This document shows positions 21,574-33,049 of a stretch of DNA of 64,000 nucleotides, in pieces. The stretch is from Thermothelomyces thermophilus ATCC 42464. Lineage: Eukaryota > Ascomycota > Sordariomycetes > Sordariales > Chaetomiaceae. The notes beneath the pieces are model-generated. The model had not been told where the DNA came from, did not search any database, and saw nothing but the letters and a program-made list of their open reading frames with translations. The stretch spans positions 3,534,001-3,598,000 of the forward strand of contig NC_016472.1 of assembly GCF_000226095.1 (NCBI RefSeq), written 5' to 3'. Made by a program: the position numbers and the translations under genes. The number at the start of each line of letters is the position of its first letter. Position 1 is the stretch's first letter.

Positions 21574-23247
21574 TAATAATCCCTTTACTAGTTTACTTAT
21601 AGAGACCTTATTATAACTTCTACTTCCTCTAAATGACCATGTTTAGATAACTTTCTAGCCCTAAGTGGTCGTTACTAACCTCTCTAGGCTAGTCCGAAAG
21701 CCTTACTAAGCCATTTAATTAATAATAGCGATAAGTAGTATATATAAAGGGCAGGGATATAATCAATGTAAGCTAATAACTTACGCTTATTAGGGATTTC
21801 TTATTAAAGAGTAATAATTGTAATGCTTTATCCCTAGTATGATAGAGTTTAATAAGATTACCTAGGCCTTCTAGCTAAGGGAGTATTTACTAGCTCTATT
21901 AATATGGTATATATACGGCCTAGAATATCTAAGGGTATTATAGACCTATTATTACCTTAAACTTCTATCGGCTCAAGCTAATAATCCTTCTAAGAAGCCG
22001 GTGTACTATTAAAGCAATATAGGCTATTTAGTAGGTTAAGGTCTCGTTTGTTATTATAATTAAATAGACAAATCACTCTACTAATTAAGAATGGCTATAT
22101 ATTACTACCTATAAAATTAAGAAAGAGCTTTTAATCTATTAATCTTTATTATATCTAGACCTAGTAAGTTTCTCTATATTAAGTCAAATTAAGCCGTAGG
22201 CTCTACCCCTAGTAGTACCCTTCTATTAATTTCTTTAAGTTTTAGCCTTATAACTATACTCCCCTAGGAGCCTAAACATTTTAATTTATTATAAGATACC
22301 GAATAGGTCAAAAAATAACGCCATCCGATCCTTAATTGGTATAGTTTATAGTTAAGACTATGATAGTATCTAATCATCTTTAATCCCCTAACTTTCATTC
22401 CTAATTAATGAAAATATCCTTAGTAAATGCTTTCGTAGTAGTTAGTTTTAATAAATCTAAGAATTTTACCTCTAATAATTAAATACTAATACCCCTAACT
22501 ATCCTTATTAATTATTATAGTAGTCCTAGAAACTAATGAAATAGAATTATATATCCTATTCTATTATTCTATACTAATATATTTAAGTATAGGCCTTCTT
22601 TAAGTAATTTAATTTATTTAGAGTAAAAGTTTTAGTTCCCTAGTATACCTAGTAAAAGGTATACGGTTCTTTAGAAGGAAGGACCTGGCTAAGCTAGTAT
22701 ATATAGTAAGGTAGACCGGCCGGCTAGGCCTAAGGTTTAACTATAAGCTTTTTAACCTTAATAACTTTAATATATACTATTAGAGCTAGAATTACTATAG
22801 CTACTAGTATTAGACTTACCCTTTAATTATTCTTTATTAAGGGATTTAAATTATACTTATTCTAATTATAAGACCTAAAAGAGCCTTATATTAGTATTTA
22901 TTATTACTACCTCCCTATATTAGGATTAGATAATTCATATACCTATTACCTTCCTTAGATATAGTAGCCATTTCTTAGGCTCCTTCTCTAAAGTTAAGCC
23001 TTAACCTTCTATTACCTATTATTACTATAGCTAGCTAAGACCTAGCTATCGAAAGTTAATAGGGTAGAAATTTAAATAAACTATTACTAATATAAGGCTA
23101 TATAATTTAAGAAGTTATTATAAATTATTAGAGAGCCCTAGAAGATATTAGTTTTTAATCTAATGAATATATTCCTTCTAAAGTTAGGATTTTTAATATA
23201 TATTAGCTCTGAAATTACTATAGTTATCTATATAATAAGGTACTATC
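21574..23247 (-). pseudogene. 18S rRNA, RIP-mutated, 3' portion (about 1.67 kb)
   Basis: Reverse-strand 18S over its whole length: for example ACTTCCTCTAAATGACCA near 21618, GGTTAAGGTCTCGTTTGTTA near 22033, TTAATGAAAATATCCTTAG near 22404 and TTTTTAATATATATTAGCTC near 23190. Changes are overwhelmingly transitions and many destroy conserved core positions, so it is not functional. The gene is interrupted by LINE copy 3 at 23247; its remaining 5' end lies at 55522-55659. Confidence 0.95.
23231..23247 (+). repeat. Target-site duplication of LINE copy 3, left copy (17 bp)
   Basis: TATAATAAGGTACTATC occurs here and, with a final T, at 55522-55538. Both are 18S sequence, so this marks the LINE insertion point. 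Confidence 0.92.
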
Positions 23248-23792
23248 CTCCTAACCAAACCGATAAAAAGAGAGAGGAAAGGGGGCTTCTCTTGTATCTT
23301 TGCGAATACCCTACCAAAACACACAAAACTACCATCGCTAGAAAGCTCTCGAAAAACGCTATCTAACGGTACCACTTTCAACCGTACGCAAGCCGTTACA
23401 GGTGTATAATAGGCATCGCAGGCGTAAGAACTGGACCCGACCGTAATCCGACCGTACCTCGTACGCCCGTCAAAATTTTCACCGTATAGATTAACTAGTA
23501 CCCCTAAACGTAACGTCGATTTAAAGCCTATTGCCAAGCTACTAAATAAGGAGGCCTATAGCTTTGAACTAATTAAAGAGAGGCCTACTATAGGCCTACC
23601 TTACCCTAGATATTAAGGAACTAAGGGGTCTTATTATATAACTAGTTAACCTCGTACTAAGCCCTAAACGGGGTAGGGTATAGGACCTTACTAACAGGCT
23701 TTTATAGGGCCTTATAACTACCGTTATAGGCCCGGTTCCGAACCTATAGGAACTTATAGCTAAGGAAGTTAAAAAGGGGCTTAAAGAAGCCC
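23248..23792 (+). mobile_element. LINE copy 3, piece 1 of 4 (5' end)
   Basis: Starts right after the 18S target duplication. The first 33 bp are not shared with copies 1 and 2; the common LINE sequence begins near 23281. Cut at 23792 by LTR element 1 and resumes at 31387. Confidence 0.9.
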
Positions 23793-24240
23793 TGTCACGG
23801 ATAAGCACATAGACGGCCCGGCAGGCTGCAGCCAGGACACGGGACATTCCAACAGCCAATCACTTGACGGACCAATCAGAAGATTATCACTGCCAAGACT
23901 AAGGTCTTCACTAGTGATAATAACATATCACCGTCGACAACACGGAATCACGGAACAAAAGGAGAAATAGTACTAGTAATAACTATTAAAAAAGGATAGA
24001 TAATTATATATATATAGCTAGCTAGTCACTCGTTATAGTAGACTCTAGGAGTTTACTAATAATAGTAACCTATAATCATAGTACTTATACTAAGCATCAC
24101 TAACTATTATAAGAGATAACTCTAGTATTATTATAAACCCTTTAGCTTTACCAAATCCCTTAGACGACCTATACACTTATCCCGCTTGATTTACCTTCGT
24201 CTAAACCCTTTCAGAAGAAGTCTGAGCTAGGTTCGTTATA
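23793..24240 (+). repeat. 5' LTR of element 1
   Basis: 448 bp, from TGTCACGG to GTTCGTTATA (GTTCGTCACA in the 3' copy, i.e. two CpA-to-TpA changes). A TATATATATA box lies near 24008-24018. From the box onward it resembles the element 3 LTR; before the box it does not. Confidence 0.95.
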
Positions 24241-24267
24241 CGTTGCTATTACTCCCTTTATTCTATC

Positions 24268-25460
24268 ATGGTTTAGGACAAAGGTGATTTCGACCTTGAC
24301 ATTGATATAGCTACTAACGTCACGGCCGAATAACTGCTTACCTAGCTTAGTTAACTCTAGCAGTAGATCTAGGAGTTAGACTAGAGAGATAAGGTTACTT
24401 AAGCTCGGATTAAAGAACTCGAGAACGGCGAAAAGCACTTGTAGAAGCTAGTTAATGAGGCTTACGCCAAAATTAAGGCACTCGAAGGCGCTAAAGCGAG
24501 CCGTATCAAGATTAAACTACCTAGCAAATATAGAGAAACTAAGGAGGATCTTGTAGGATTCCTGACAAACCTCTAATCTTACTTCTAGCTTAATAACGAT
24601 AAGTTTCTAGACGATAAAGCTAAAGTCCTTTATATAGCTACGAGACTAGAGGGCAAGGTACTTAGATGGTTTAAGCCTATATAGAATGACTATCTTACTA
24701 AGGAAGACGAAGACGACCGAGACGCGTTTATATAGGCAGTCTTTTGATCCTATGACCGTTTTGAAGAAGAGCTTTAGAAGGTTTTTAGCGATAAAGACAA
24801 GAAGATTTATATATAAGAAAGACTTGCTAGTCTTCGATAGACTAAGTTAGTAGCCTCTTATGCTATATAGTTTAGATAGGATATACTTAAGTCTTAGCTT
24901 AATAATAAAGTATTAATATAACTATTCTATAATAGCTTAAAGGAGAAGGTTAAAGACAAGCTATATAAGTATAACTAGCCTAAGACCCTAGATAAATATA
25001 TTATATAGGCTATTAAAATCGATAATTGACTCTATATATAAGAGTAGTAGAAATAAGGTCAAATAAATAGAACTATAGTTAAGGCTAATGATAAGAAAAA
25101 ACAAGTATACGTTAGTACCTTATATAGGACGTATCCTAGAGCTATAGATATGGATATAGTATAGAAGCAGGATTAAAAGAAGATAACTAAAGACAAGTCT
25201 AATATTACCTACTATAACTATAGAAAGAAAGGGCATTATAAGCGAGAATATTGAAGCCTAAAGAAAGAGTAGAAAATAGTCCCTAGAAAGGAAATTACGG
25301 CTATCGACGAAAATACCAAGGATGTCATCGAAGTAGCGGCTACAAGCTATAAAGACAGGGATAGCGACACGGATAGTCTCGGACACGATGGCGACGGTAA
25401 AGACGAATAAGTACCGTACTCTAAACTGGTCATAGTAGACCTAGAGACAGGTCTTGCCAA
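24268..25460 (+). pseudogene. Element 1 gag with CCHC knuckle
   Basis: Starts at ATG 24268. If TAG/TAA are read as Gln, a coiled-coil N-terminus is followed by a retrotransposon gag core: LPSKYRETKEDLVGFL, LEGKVLRWFKP and YDRFEEELQKVF. A nucleocapsid knuckle near 25211-25252 reads YYNY.KKGHYKREY, where the spacing says the Tyr residues were Cys (C-x2-C-x4-H-x4-C). It would form the particle and bind RNA. Inactive. Confidence 0.8.
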
Positions 25461-28400
25461 ATAGGACACGGTAGGAGAGTATATACTACCAATTTTGATT
25501 CTCTTAGCCCTAAGGTAGTAGGGTTTTATAGTTATATAAAGGTAGGATGGATCGTGGACAACCGATACCTAAGGAATCGAAAGACCTAGACCTAATGTTT
25601 TATTCCTCTAGGAACGAATCGAATAGTATCGTAACGAAGTTTTCCGGCTTAATACGGAACTATATAAATGGGATAGACGCTTAATTTGACTTGCCTAGTA
25701 GAGTAATAAGATAAGGGACAAGATAAGGAAACTCCGACGTATTATAGAAACTATCAAAGAGGAATAGCCTATGACGTATAATAGGCCTAATAGCCATGCC
25801 GAGCATTTTAACAATTAGTAACTTAGCTACGACGTATAGAACCCTAAGTACTAGTTTATACGCGCAAACCGTAGAAAAGATAAATATACGTGGGAAAACT
25901 ACTAGAAAAAACACTCCTACCTTAGCATTAGAGTACCTATAGTCTATATATAGTAGGAAAGATTTAGAAAAGAATTCTAATACCTTCTAGGCGACGCTAT
26001 ATAACTGTACTCGTAATACAAAGTATATATATAAGTGCCCTAGTTCTAGTATATGTTATACGAATGCTAATACCACTTTCGTGACAAATTCAAAAATAAT
26101 TACTAGCCAACCCGACAAGGAAATGAGAACGGAAGCCTCTACCCTATAGAATAGGTCTATAATATAGGAAACAGAGCGGCCGAATTGCTTTAGAAGATCG
26201 AAGCCCGCGATCTAGAAGGTATTACGGTAGTACTAAAACGAGCCTAGCCTAGGTACTACGGAATAGGATAAAACATATAGGACTCGTGCCGGAGTAACGA
26301 CTGCCTCTACTATACGGACGAAAAGAAATCGCGGATCTAGGAGCTTTAGATAAAGCTATAGCACGTATGACGAAAAGCAGAACGGACCTAATGGTAGGAA
26401 GCTATAAGCACTTAATAGCTTATAGAAATGAGTACGATTGATGAAGCTACTATTAGCCGAATAACTAAGGAGGTTAGTACTAACCTAGAAAACGGGTTAG
26501 GGCCCTTCAAGGGGCCTAAAAACCATTAACGCCTATATAGCGGTGAGTGGTAGCGTAGTATAGGAGGAACTAGTATGAGAAACCACTATATCAAGACCTC
26601 CTAGTAGAAATATAGGAAATCGCTATAATCTTTAGACGATAGCGGTAAGATAAGCGACTATAGATAATAGTATAATAGAGATAGCACGAAATGCTTATAC
26701 TAGTAGATAGTAGAGTAGAGATAAACCTAATTTCGCCAACGCTTGTAAATTAGCTATAGATACCTTAGAGAATAAAGTAGAAGTATAGTATAGTCAAAGG
26801 GCCATTTCCGACGTAATAGGTATATAGGGAGACCGAACCGATCGATATCACTATAGTAAGGAAGACTATAATAGTCGTATTTAGTATTATAGATATAGGT
26901 AACGATAAAGATATAATATTAGGGTTACTATAATATAAAGATTATAACCTAGATATTAGCTAGAAGAATAGTAGCTACCTATGACCCTAAACGAAGTTAT
27001 ATTTAACTAGTAAAATAGGGAGTATATAAGGATCGTAAGCAGACAATACTCAAGGGAAGGCATGTCCTACGGATCTACCGCAAGAGACGGACAGTGGTAG
27101 GCAGATCACTACGGACTCTAGAAAAAGCGGCATAACGACACCGACATTACGACAGGAGGAACAAGCTAAACCACCAATAGCTATTCTCTCCGTTAACGAA
27201 TACAGAGCACTATAACTAGAGCAGTAGGTTAAGACAAGAGAAATCGCTAGTATCGCTATAGACGGAACCAAGTTCGTATATTATCAGAAAGCCAAAAGAC
27301 GAGACAAGACTAGGGAAGTACCGAAGGAATATAAAGGACACCTAGCATTTGAACCGAAGCATCTAGAAGAACTACCAGAGCACGGCCTATAGGATTACAA
27401 GATCAAACTCAAGAAAGGAGCATGATTAAAGTTCTTTAAGATTTACTATATAAGCTAGATATAGAACGAAGAACTTAAGCGATATTTAGAGGAGAACCTT
27501 TGAAGAGGATATATCTGCCTGTCGATATTGCTAGTAGGCTACCTAATTCTATTTGTGCCTAAGAAAGATAGAAAGCTATAGTTATATATTGACTATTGGT
27601 AACTTAACGAATAGACTATGAAAAACCAATACCTATTACCGCTAATCTTACGGCTCTAAGATTAGTTAGTAAGAGCCTAATATTTCATACATCTTGACTT
27701 GCTATCGGCCTATAACTATATACGGATTAAAGAAGGCGACAAGTGGAAAATAGCCTTTAGGACACCCTATAGCTATTATAAGTACCTTGTCATGCTATTT
27801 GGACTAATAAACGCGCTAGTAACGTTCTAAGCCCCAATTAATCAAGCTATCTAACCCTTTCTTGACAAATTTACAGTATATTATCTTAATAATATACTTA
27901 TCTTCTCTAAAACGATAGACAAACACCGGAAGTATATAAAAGTAGTATTAGACGCATTATATATATATAAGCTATTAGTTAATAAGGAAAAGAGCAAATT
28001 CTACGTTAGGAAAATGGTATTTTTAAGATACGAAATATCCCTAAGACAAATCTAGATAGAACCCTTAAAGGTTAAAGCTATCAAGGATTGGCTATAACCA
28101 ATATTAGTTACGGAAGTATAAAGTTTTATTAGGTTTACGAACTTCTACCGGATGTTTATTAGGAACTTTAGAACGATTATACGACCTTTATACGAACTTA
28201 CTGGGAAGAACGCTAAATTCTTATAGGAAGAGCAATATAAGTAAGCATTTACGTAGATCCGTGACGCTATTACTAAAGATCTAGTACTAGTACTACTAGA
28301 CCCTAAGAAGCCATTTAAGGTAGAAACGGACGCTTTAGACTATACCATCGGAGGACAATTAGAATAATAAGATAAACAAGGGAAGCTACATCCTATAGCC

Positions 28401-30236
28401 TTCTTTTTAAAGAAGCTTGATAGACTACATCTTAATTATCTGATCTATAACAAGGAACTACTTACAATTGTTAAAGCTTTTAAGGAATAGCAACTATACC
28501 TTAGCGATATAATTAAACTAATATAAGTATATACGGATTATAAGAATTTACGGTACTTTACGACGATAAAGGAGCTTAATAGATAACAAATATAATAGGT
28601 AGAATTCCTTGTAGAATTTAATTTTGAGATCCGCTATAAGAAGGGCAAAGAGAACGTACAAGCGGACGCCTTAAGCCGATAAACGGATCATATAGAAGGA
28701 CAAACAGAAACAACGCCACCGTTATTCAAGGAACGAATAGACAGAACGCTATATTACGAAACGTAGACACCTATAGAAGATAATCTACTTGACTCATTCC
28801 TAGAATATTACGCAATCTTTCGAGAAGAAAGGATTAACAAGGCATAGTATCAAGTAATACCTAGACTAGTAGTACCTAATGGAGTAGAAGAAAAAGATAG
28901 GAAACTCTGGTACCAAGGCAAAGTATACATCTACAACGGGGATTAATAGCTACGAATGATTCGAGAACTCTACGAATCGAAACTCGGAGGATATAAAGGA
29001 GTTACGAAGACTATTGTATAAGTCAAGAAACATTACGACTTTCTATAGCTAACGACACAAGTTAAGGAAGTCGTACGGAGCTATGACATCTATAATCGAA
29101 GTAAAACGGCACAATATAAGCCATATAGGCTACTTTAGCCACTGCCAATAGCTAACAAACTATGGAGTTTAGTTACAATAGACTTTATTACGAAATTGTT
29201 AGAATCTAAGGATACGGCTATAGGGGTAATCTACGATAGTATTCTCACTATAGTAGATTGCCTAACTAAATAGGTATACTTCTTTCTCTATAAGGAGTCC
29301 TAGATAGCTAAATAGCTAGCAGACGTAATCTATTGGCAAGTCGTATTAGTATACGCTTAGCTATAGGAATGGATTACCGATAGAGACACCAAGTTCGTAT
29401 CGAAGTTCTAGTAAGCATTAATATAACGATTAGGCGTCAATAGCAAGCTATTAACGGTATATTACCTATAGACTGACAGACAAACAGAGTAACTAAACTA
29501 AGTTATCGAGTAGTACCTTTATTCTTACGTTAACTACTAGCAAGATAACTAGGTCATACTATTACTAATAGTATAACTCGCTTATAATATAATGCTAATA
29601 GAAACGACCAAAGTTATACCATTCTTTGCGAACTATAGATATAAAGTAGACCTTAGGCAAGGACTAGAGGTTATAGTGCCGAGAGTAGCAGTCAAAGTGA
29701 AATAAATATATATACTATATAAGAAGCTTAAAAACGAACTTAAGTTTATTAGAACTAGAATAAAGAACTACTATAACAAATATAGGCTCGAAGGACCTCG
29801 CCTAGAGAGAGGAGACAAAGTCTACCTAATTATACGAAACTTATAAACCAAACGACTAAACACGAAGCTAGACTTTAAGAAGGTCAGACCCTTTGTTATC
29901 AAGGAACGAATTTCGACATCTAACTACCGACTATCGTTACCGTCATCTATATAATTACAGACAGATGTTTTTTATATTTTACTTCTCGAACTAGTGCCAA
30001 AGAACGCTAAAATCGCTATAAACATCGAAGCAAAAGACGAAGAGGAAGAATAGGACGTCAAAGAAATTCTAGATTTACGTATCATTAATAGGGAACTATA
30101 GTATCTAGTTAAATAGCTTAATTTTAGACTAGAGGATAACTTATAAGAACTAGTTAAGAATTTAAACTACCCTAAGAAACTAGAACAGTTCCACTAGCAG
30201 AACCCGGATTAACTAAAGGAAAACCTAGGATAGAAC
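25461..30236 (+). pseudogene. Element 1 pol: protease, RT, RNase H, integrase, chromodomain
   Basis: Readable through RIP stops. A coiled-coil region near 25600-25790 and a Cys/His-containing region (HFRDK near 26090; C-x4-C near 26285-26300) precede the protease, which reads VDSRVE near 26703 (expected DSGA). RT carries YLNN at 27882-27893 in place of YLDD, after a VDYRQLN-like block near 27590. RNase H (about 28260-28680) and integrase (about 28930-29700) follow. The C-terminus is a chromodomain (about 30050-30210: VKEILDLRI, YLVK.LNF, ED..) ending EQFHQQNP. The chromodomain assigns it to the chromoviruses, which use it to target chromatin. Confidence 0.82.
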
Positions 30237-30806
30237 TAAAGACAGCGCCCTAGTCGATAGTATCGATAGCATCATTAATCTATGACGAGGGCATAGTAGG
30301 CGCCTCTTATCGCTCTTACCGCTTAACCTCCTCTAACTCGTCTAAGGTCGACAGACTATACGCTACCATATTAGCACCTTTCTCTACTAAAAACTCTTTC
30401 TACTGATAAAGATACTAGAGCCGTATAAGCTTTTCGGACAACTCGCGCTAGGCTTCTTCTAGACGGTATTAGGATTTATCTAGCTTAAGTTCGGTACAAC
30501 GTTTAACATCCTTAATATGACGTTACTCCTAGAGAATACGATCTACTAGAATAAATATTAGGAATCACATTTAAAAAAAAAAAAGGAGACGTGCTTATAG
30601 GAAGAAAGCGATATGCTAGAGCTATTGTAAGAACGACCTTAACGAACGTAGGCTTCGTAACGCTTTATACGCGCGATCATTTTATAGACAAGGCCTTACG
30701 ATACGTACTAAGAGTAAGGCATAACAACAAAACCGTTCTTAGCAATGTTCTAAGCAAGGGAAGTATAGTAACGTATAAAATATAACTTCCGTTTCTCTAT
30801 CAGCAT
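30154..30806 (-). pseudogene. Antisense two-exon gene in element 1: Zn2Cys6-like cluster plus coiled coil
   Basis: Lies between pol and the 3' LTR on the opposite strand and overlaps the pol 3' end. Exon 1 (30806-30599) opens with ATG. At codons 31, 34, 41, 50, 53 and 60 it has Tyr codons, all TAT/TAC as expected from TGT/TGC after RIP, giving the spacing C-x2-C-x6-C-x8-C-x2-C-x6-C. That spacing matches the fungal Zn2Cys6 cluster. A 53-nt intron (30598-30546) has a mutated donor (ATAAGC from GTAAGC), CTAAT and TTCTAG. Splicing joins SSL to DRILQEQRH. Exon 2 is a charged coiled coil with KEFLVEKGA and STLDELE, ending at TAA 30154-30156; about 199 residues. Element 3 has the same arrangement. 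Function unknown; a DNA- or RNA-binding dimer is inference. Confidence 0.7.
30546..30598 (-). other. Intron of the antisense gene in element 1
   Basis: Minus-strand donor now ATAAGC (GTAAGC before RIP), a T-tract of 12, branch-like CTAAT and acceptor TAG at 30548-30546. The same frame shift is solved by an intron at the same codon in element 3. Confidence 0.65.
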
Positions 30807-30933
30807 TTTGTTAATATAGCGACTATAACGTAGAAATAGGAAGAATGTAGTACTTATAAGCGAAGGGTTATTAACGCTATTTGAAACGGCCTAAGAGGGC
30901 TTTCGGGTTGAAAGCCTTAAAGGAAGGGCATCG

Positions 30934-31381
30934 TGTTACGGATAAGTATATAGACGGCCCGGCAGGCTATAGCCAGGACACGGGACATTCCGACAGCTAA
31001 TTACTTGACGGACCAATCAGAAGATTATTACTGCCAAGACTAAGGTCTTTACTAGTGATAATAATATATCACCGTCGACAACGCGGAATTACAGAGTGAA
31101 AAGAGAAATGGTACTAGTGATAACTATTAAAGAAGGACAGATAATTGTATATATATAGCTAGCTAGTTACTCGTTATAGTAGATTCTAGGAGTTTACTAG
31201 TAATAGTAACCTACAATTACAGTACTTATACTAAGTATCGCTAACTACTGTGAGAGATAACTCTAGTGTTGTTGTGAACCCTTTGGCTTTACCAAATCTC
31301 TTAGACGACCTGTACGCTTGTCCCGCTTGATTTACCTTCGTCTGAACCCTTTTAGAAGAAGTCTGAGCTGGGTTCGTCACA
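30934..31381 (+). repeat. 3' LTR of element 1
   Basis: 448 bp, TGTTACGG to GTTCGTCACA, the same length as the 5' LTR and differing mainly by transitions. Confidence 0.95.
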
Positions 31382-31386
31382 AGCCT

Positions 31387-31676
31387 TTAAGGCTACCCCC
31401 TGCCTAACCTAGGTATAGGTAGCCGTAAGCTTATAATAGGGGGTAATAGGCCCTTAAGGGGGCTTACTATTGGCTAAGGTAGTGTTATTATAGGCCTTAT
31501 AGGAGGTTATAATATAGAACGTAGGCCTATAGAAGGACCTTAAAGTCTAAACCCTAGCCAAGATAGTCTAAATAGTTAATAGGGCTTCTAGCTACTAGGG
31601 AGCTATTATAGCTAGGAAGCTCCTAAACAGGGATATAGTAATAGTCTTTAAGAATAAGGCTACTAAGGATTAGTAT
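31387..31676 (+). mobile_element. LINE copy 3, piece 2 of 4
   Basis: Continues the LINE exactly where piece 1 stops (TTAAGGCTACCCCC, as at 16254 in copy 2). Interrupted at 31676 by LTR element 2. Confidence 0.9.
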
Positions 31677-32128
31677 TAGGCTAGGGCTAAAAGTTCTTAA
31701 TATAACCAGAAGGATATAAGGTATAGTTTTATTTTTCCGGTTCTATAGAGCTTTACTATATACGAAAGGTATAAATAGAGGTTACCTATCTAGGGGCACT
31801 AGATAAGAGAGACAAGAATAACAGATAGCTTTCAACACTTATTTTACTCTAATAGATTAGAGTAATAGGATATAGTTCTTCTTTCTTTTATAAGTTAGGG
31901 ATATCTTTTTCCACGTAAGTAGACTCTTTTACGTCTATCTAGAGGGATATCACTATCGCCGCCTTCGCCCCTATTATCGTTGCCGTCTAGATAGTCGGAC
32001 TTGCCTACTATAACCGCGAATACTCGGACGCCCTAGACATTTTAAGCCAAGGCTCCTCCCTATCTGACCAGACGGAGGTTTAGTTCTAAAGGTACTAAGT
32101 AGTGCCCTAGAAGGTTAGTACTAGCTTA
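31677..32128 (+). repeat. 5' LTR of element 2
   Basis: 452 bp, from TAGGCTAGGGCTAAAAG to GTACTAGCTTA, matching the copy at 43173-43624. The end dinucleotides TA...TA fit TG...CA altered by RIP. Confidence 0.92.
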
Positions 32129-33049
32129 TATTTTTAAGGGCTTAATCGGAGAAAAGTATAGCTTTAAATCTAAACTAGACTACTAGACTTTGAGTATAGT
32201 AAGATAATAACGTTTATGATAGAGGAGCAGGGATATATATATAGAGGTATATATAATAAAACTGTTAAGAAAGCGAGAAGAGCAAATATAGGTATTAAGA
32301 GATTAGTATATCTAGTGGTAGGCTAGGGAACTACTCTTGCCCTAATGTAATAACACCGCTAGTAGAGATGGTAGGAATCGTAGGATAATAAGTCTAAAGG
32401 AGTTTAACGTCTATCTAGAGAGATAGAAACTCCAAAATACGGATTAGCGACACTAGAACTATTCGGGATTTGGAAACGAGATTTTAGAGTTATATAGACA
32501 CTAGAGGAAAGCTTTACGACTATCCTAGCCCTAGTTACCTTAGTATTAGTACTTACTAGTAAGGGTATATCTATCTATATATTACTACTCTTTAATAGTC
32601 TAGTGTAGATTTGTCTTATTGTTCTAGGAGTTCTAATTTTAGAGGTTAGAGCGCTATTATTATAGGGTATCCCCTATTAGAAGGTTTAGGAATAGCTTTA
32701 CTAGGTATACTCTAAAGGAGTAAAAGTAGTAGACTAAGTTTACATTTAATCTTACTAGTTAAAGAAAGACTTAAAGGAAAGGAGGAAGTCTTCCTAGATT
32801 AGCTATTCGGATAGAAAAGTTATCTTTAAGGAAGTTACCTAAATAGGAAGGTATAATTAAGGATAGTAACCTTAGGTACTACTCTTCTTGACGGTTTAGT
32901 AAATATCTTAATTAGAATCGCTACTCTTAATATCTCTTATGTCTAGGTATACCAAAACCTTATTAGGAAGGACGCCATTAGAATTGCCTTAATCGCTAGA
33001 GTTTAGAAACCTTACTTCGGACTTAGAAGTCAAGTATCGTACTTAAGTA

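Larger units (their letters stand above)
23793..31381 (+). mobile_element. LTR element 1: Ty3/gypsy chromovirus, 7.6 kb
   Basis: Complete element with two 448-bp LTRs and the 5-bp duplication AGCCC (23788-23792) / AGCCT (31382-31386), differing by one C-to-T. Order inside: gag with zinc knuckle, an extra coiled-coil region, protease, RT, integrase, chromodomain, then an antisense gene, a purine tract (AAAGGAAGGG near 30919) and the 3' LTR. Coding regions are destroyed by RIP-type stops. It sits inside LINE copy 3 and so is younger than it. Confidence 0.93.

Noticed and set aside
23193-23537. Minus-strand frame of 114 codons over the LINE 5' end, with a similar frame at 9305-9535 sharing VVPLDSVFR
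   Set aside because: The similarity is explained by the two regions being copies of the same LINE 5' end; the frame crosses LINE and 18S sequence, so it is not a gene.
30898-30916. Hairpin GGCTTTC/GAAAGCC near the 3' LTR of element 1, matched by GGCTTTT/AAAAGCC in element 3
   Set aside because: It looks like covariation, but each change is a CpA-type transition on its own strand, so RIP alone explains it.
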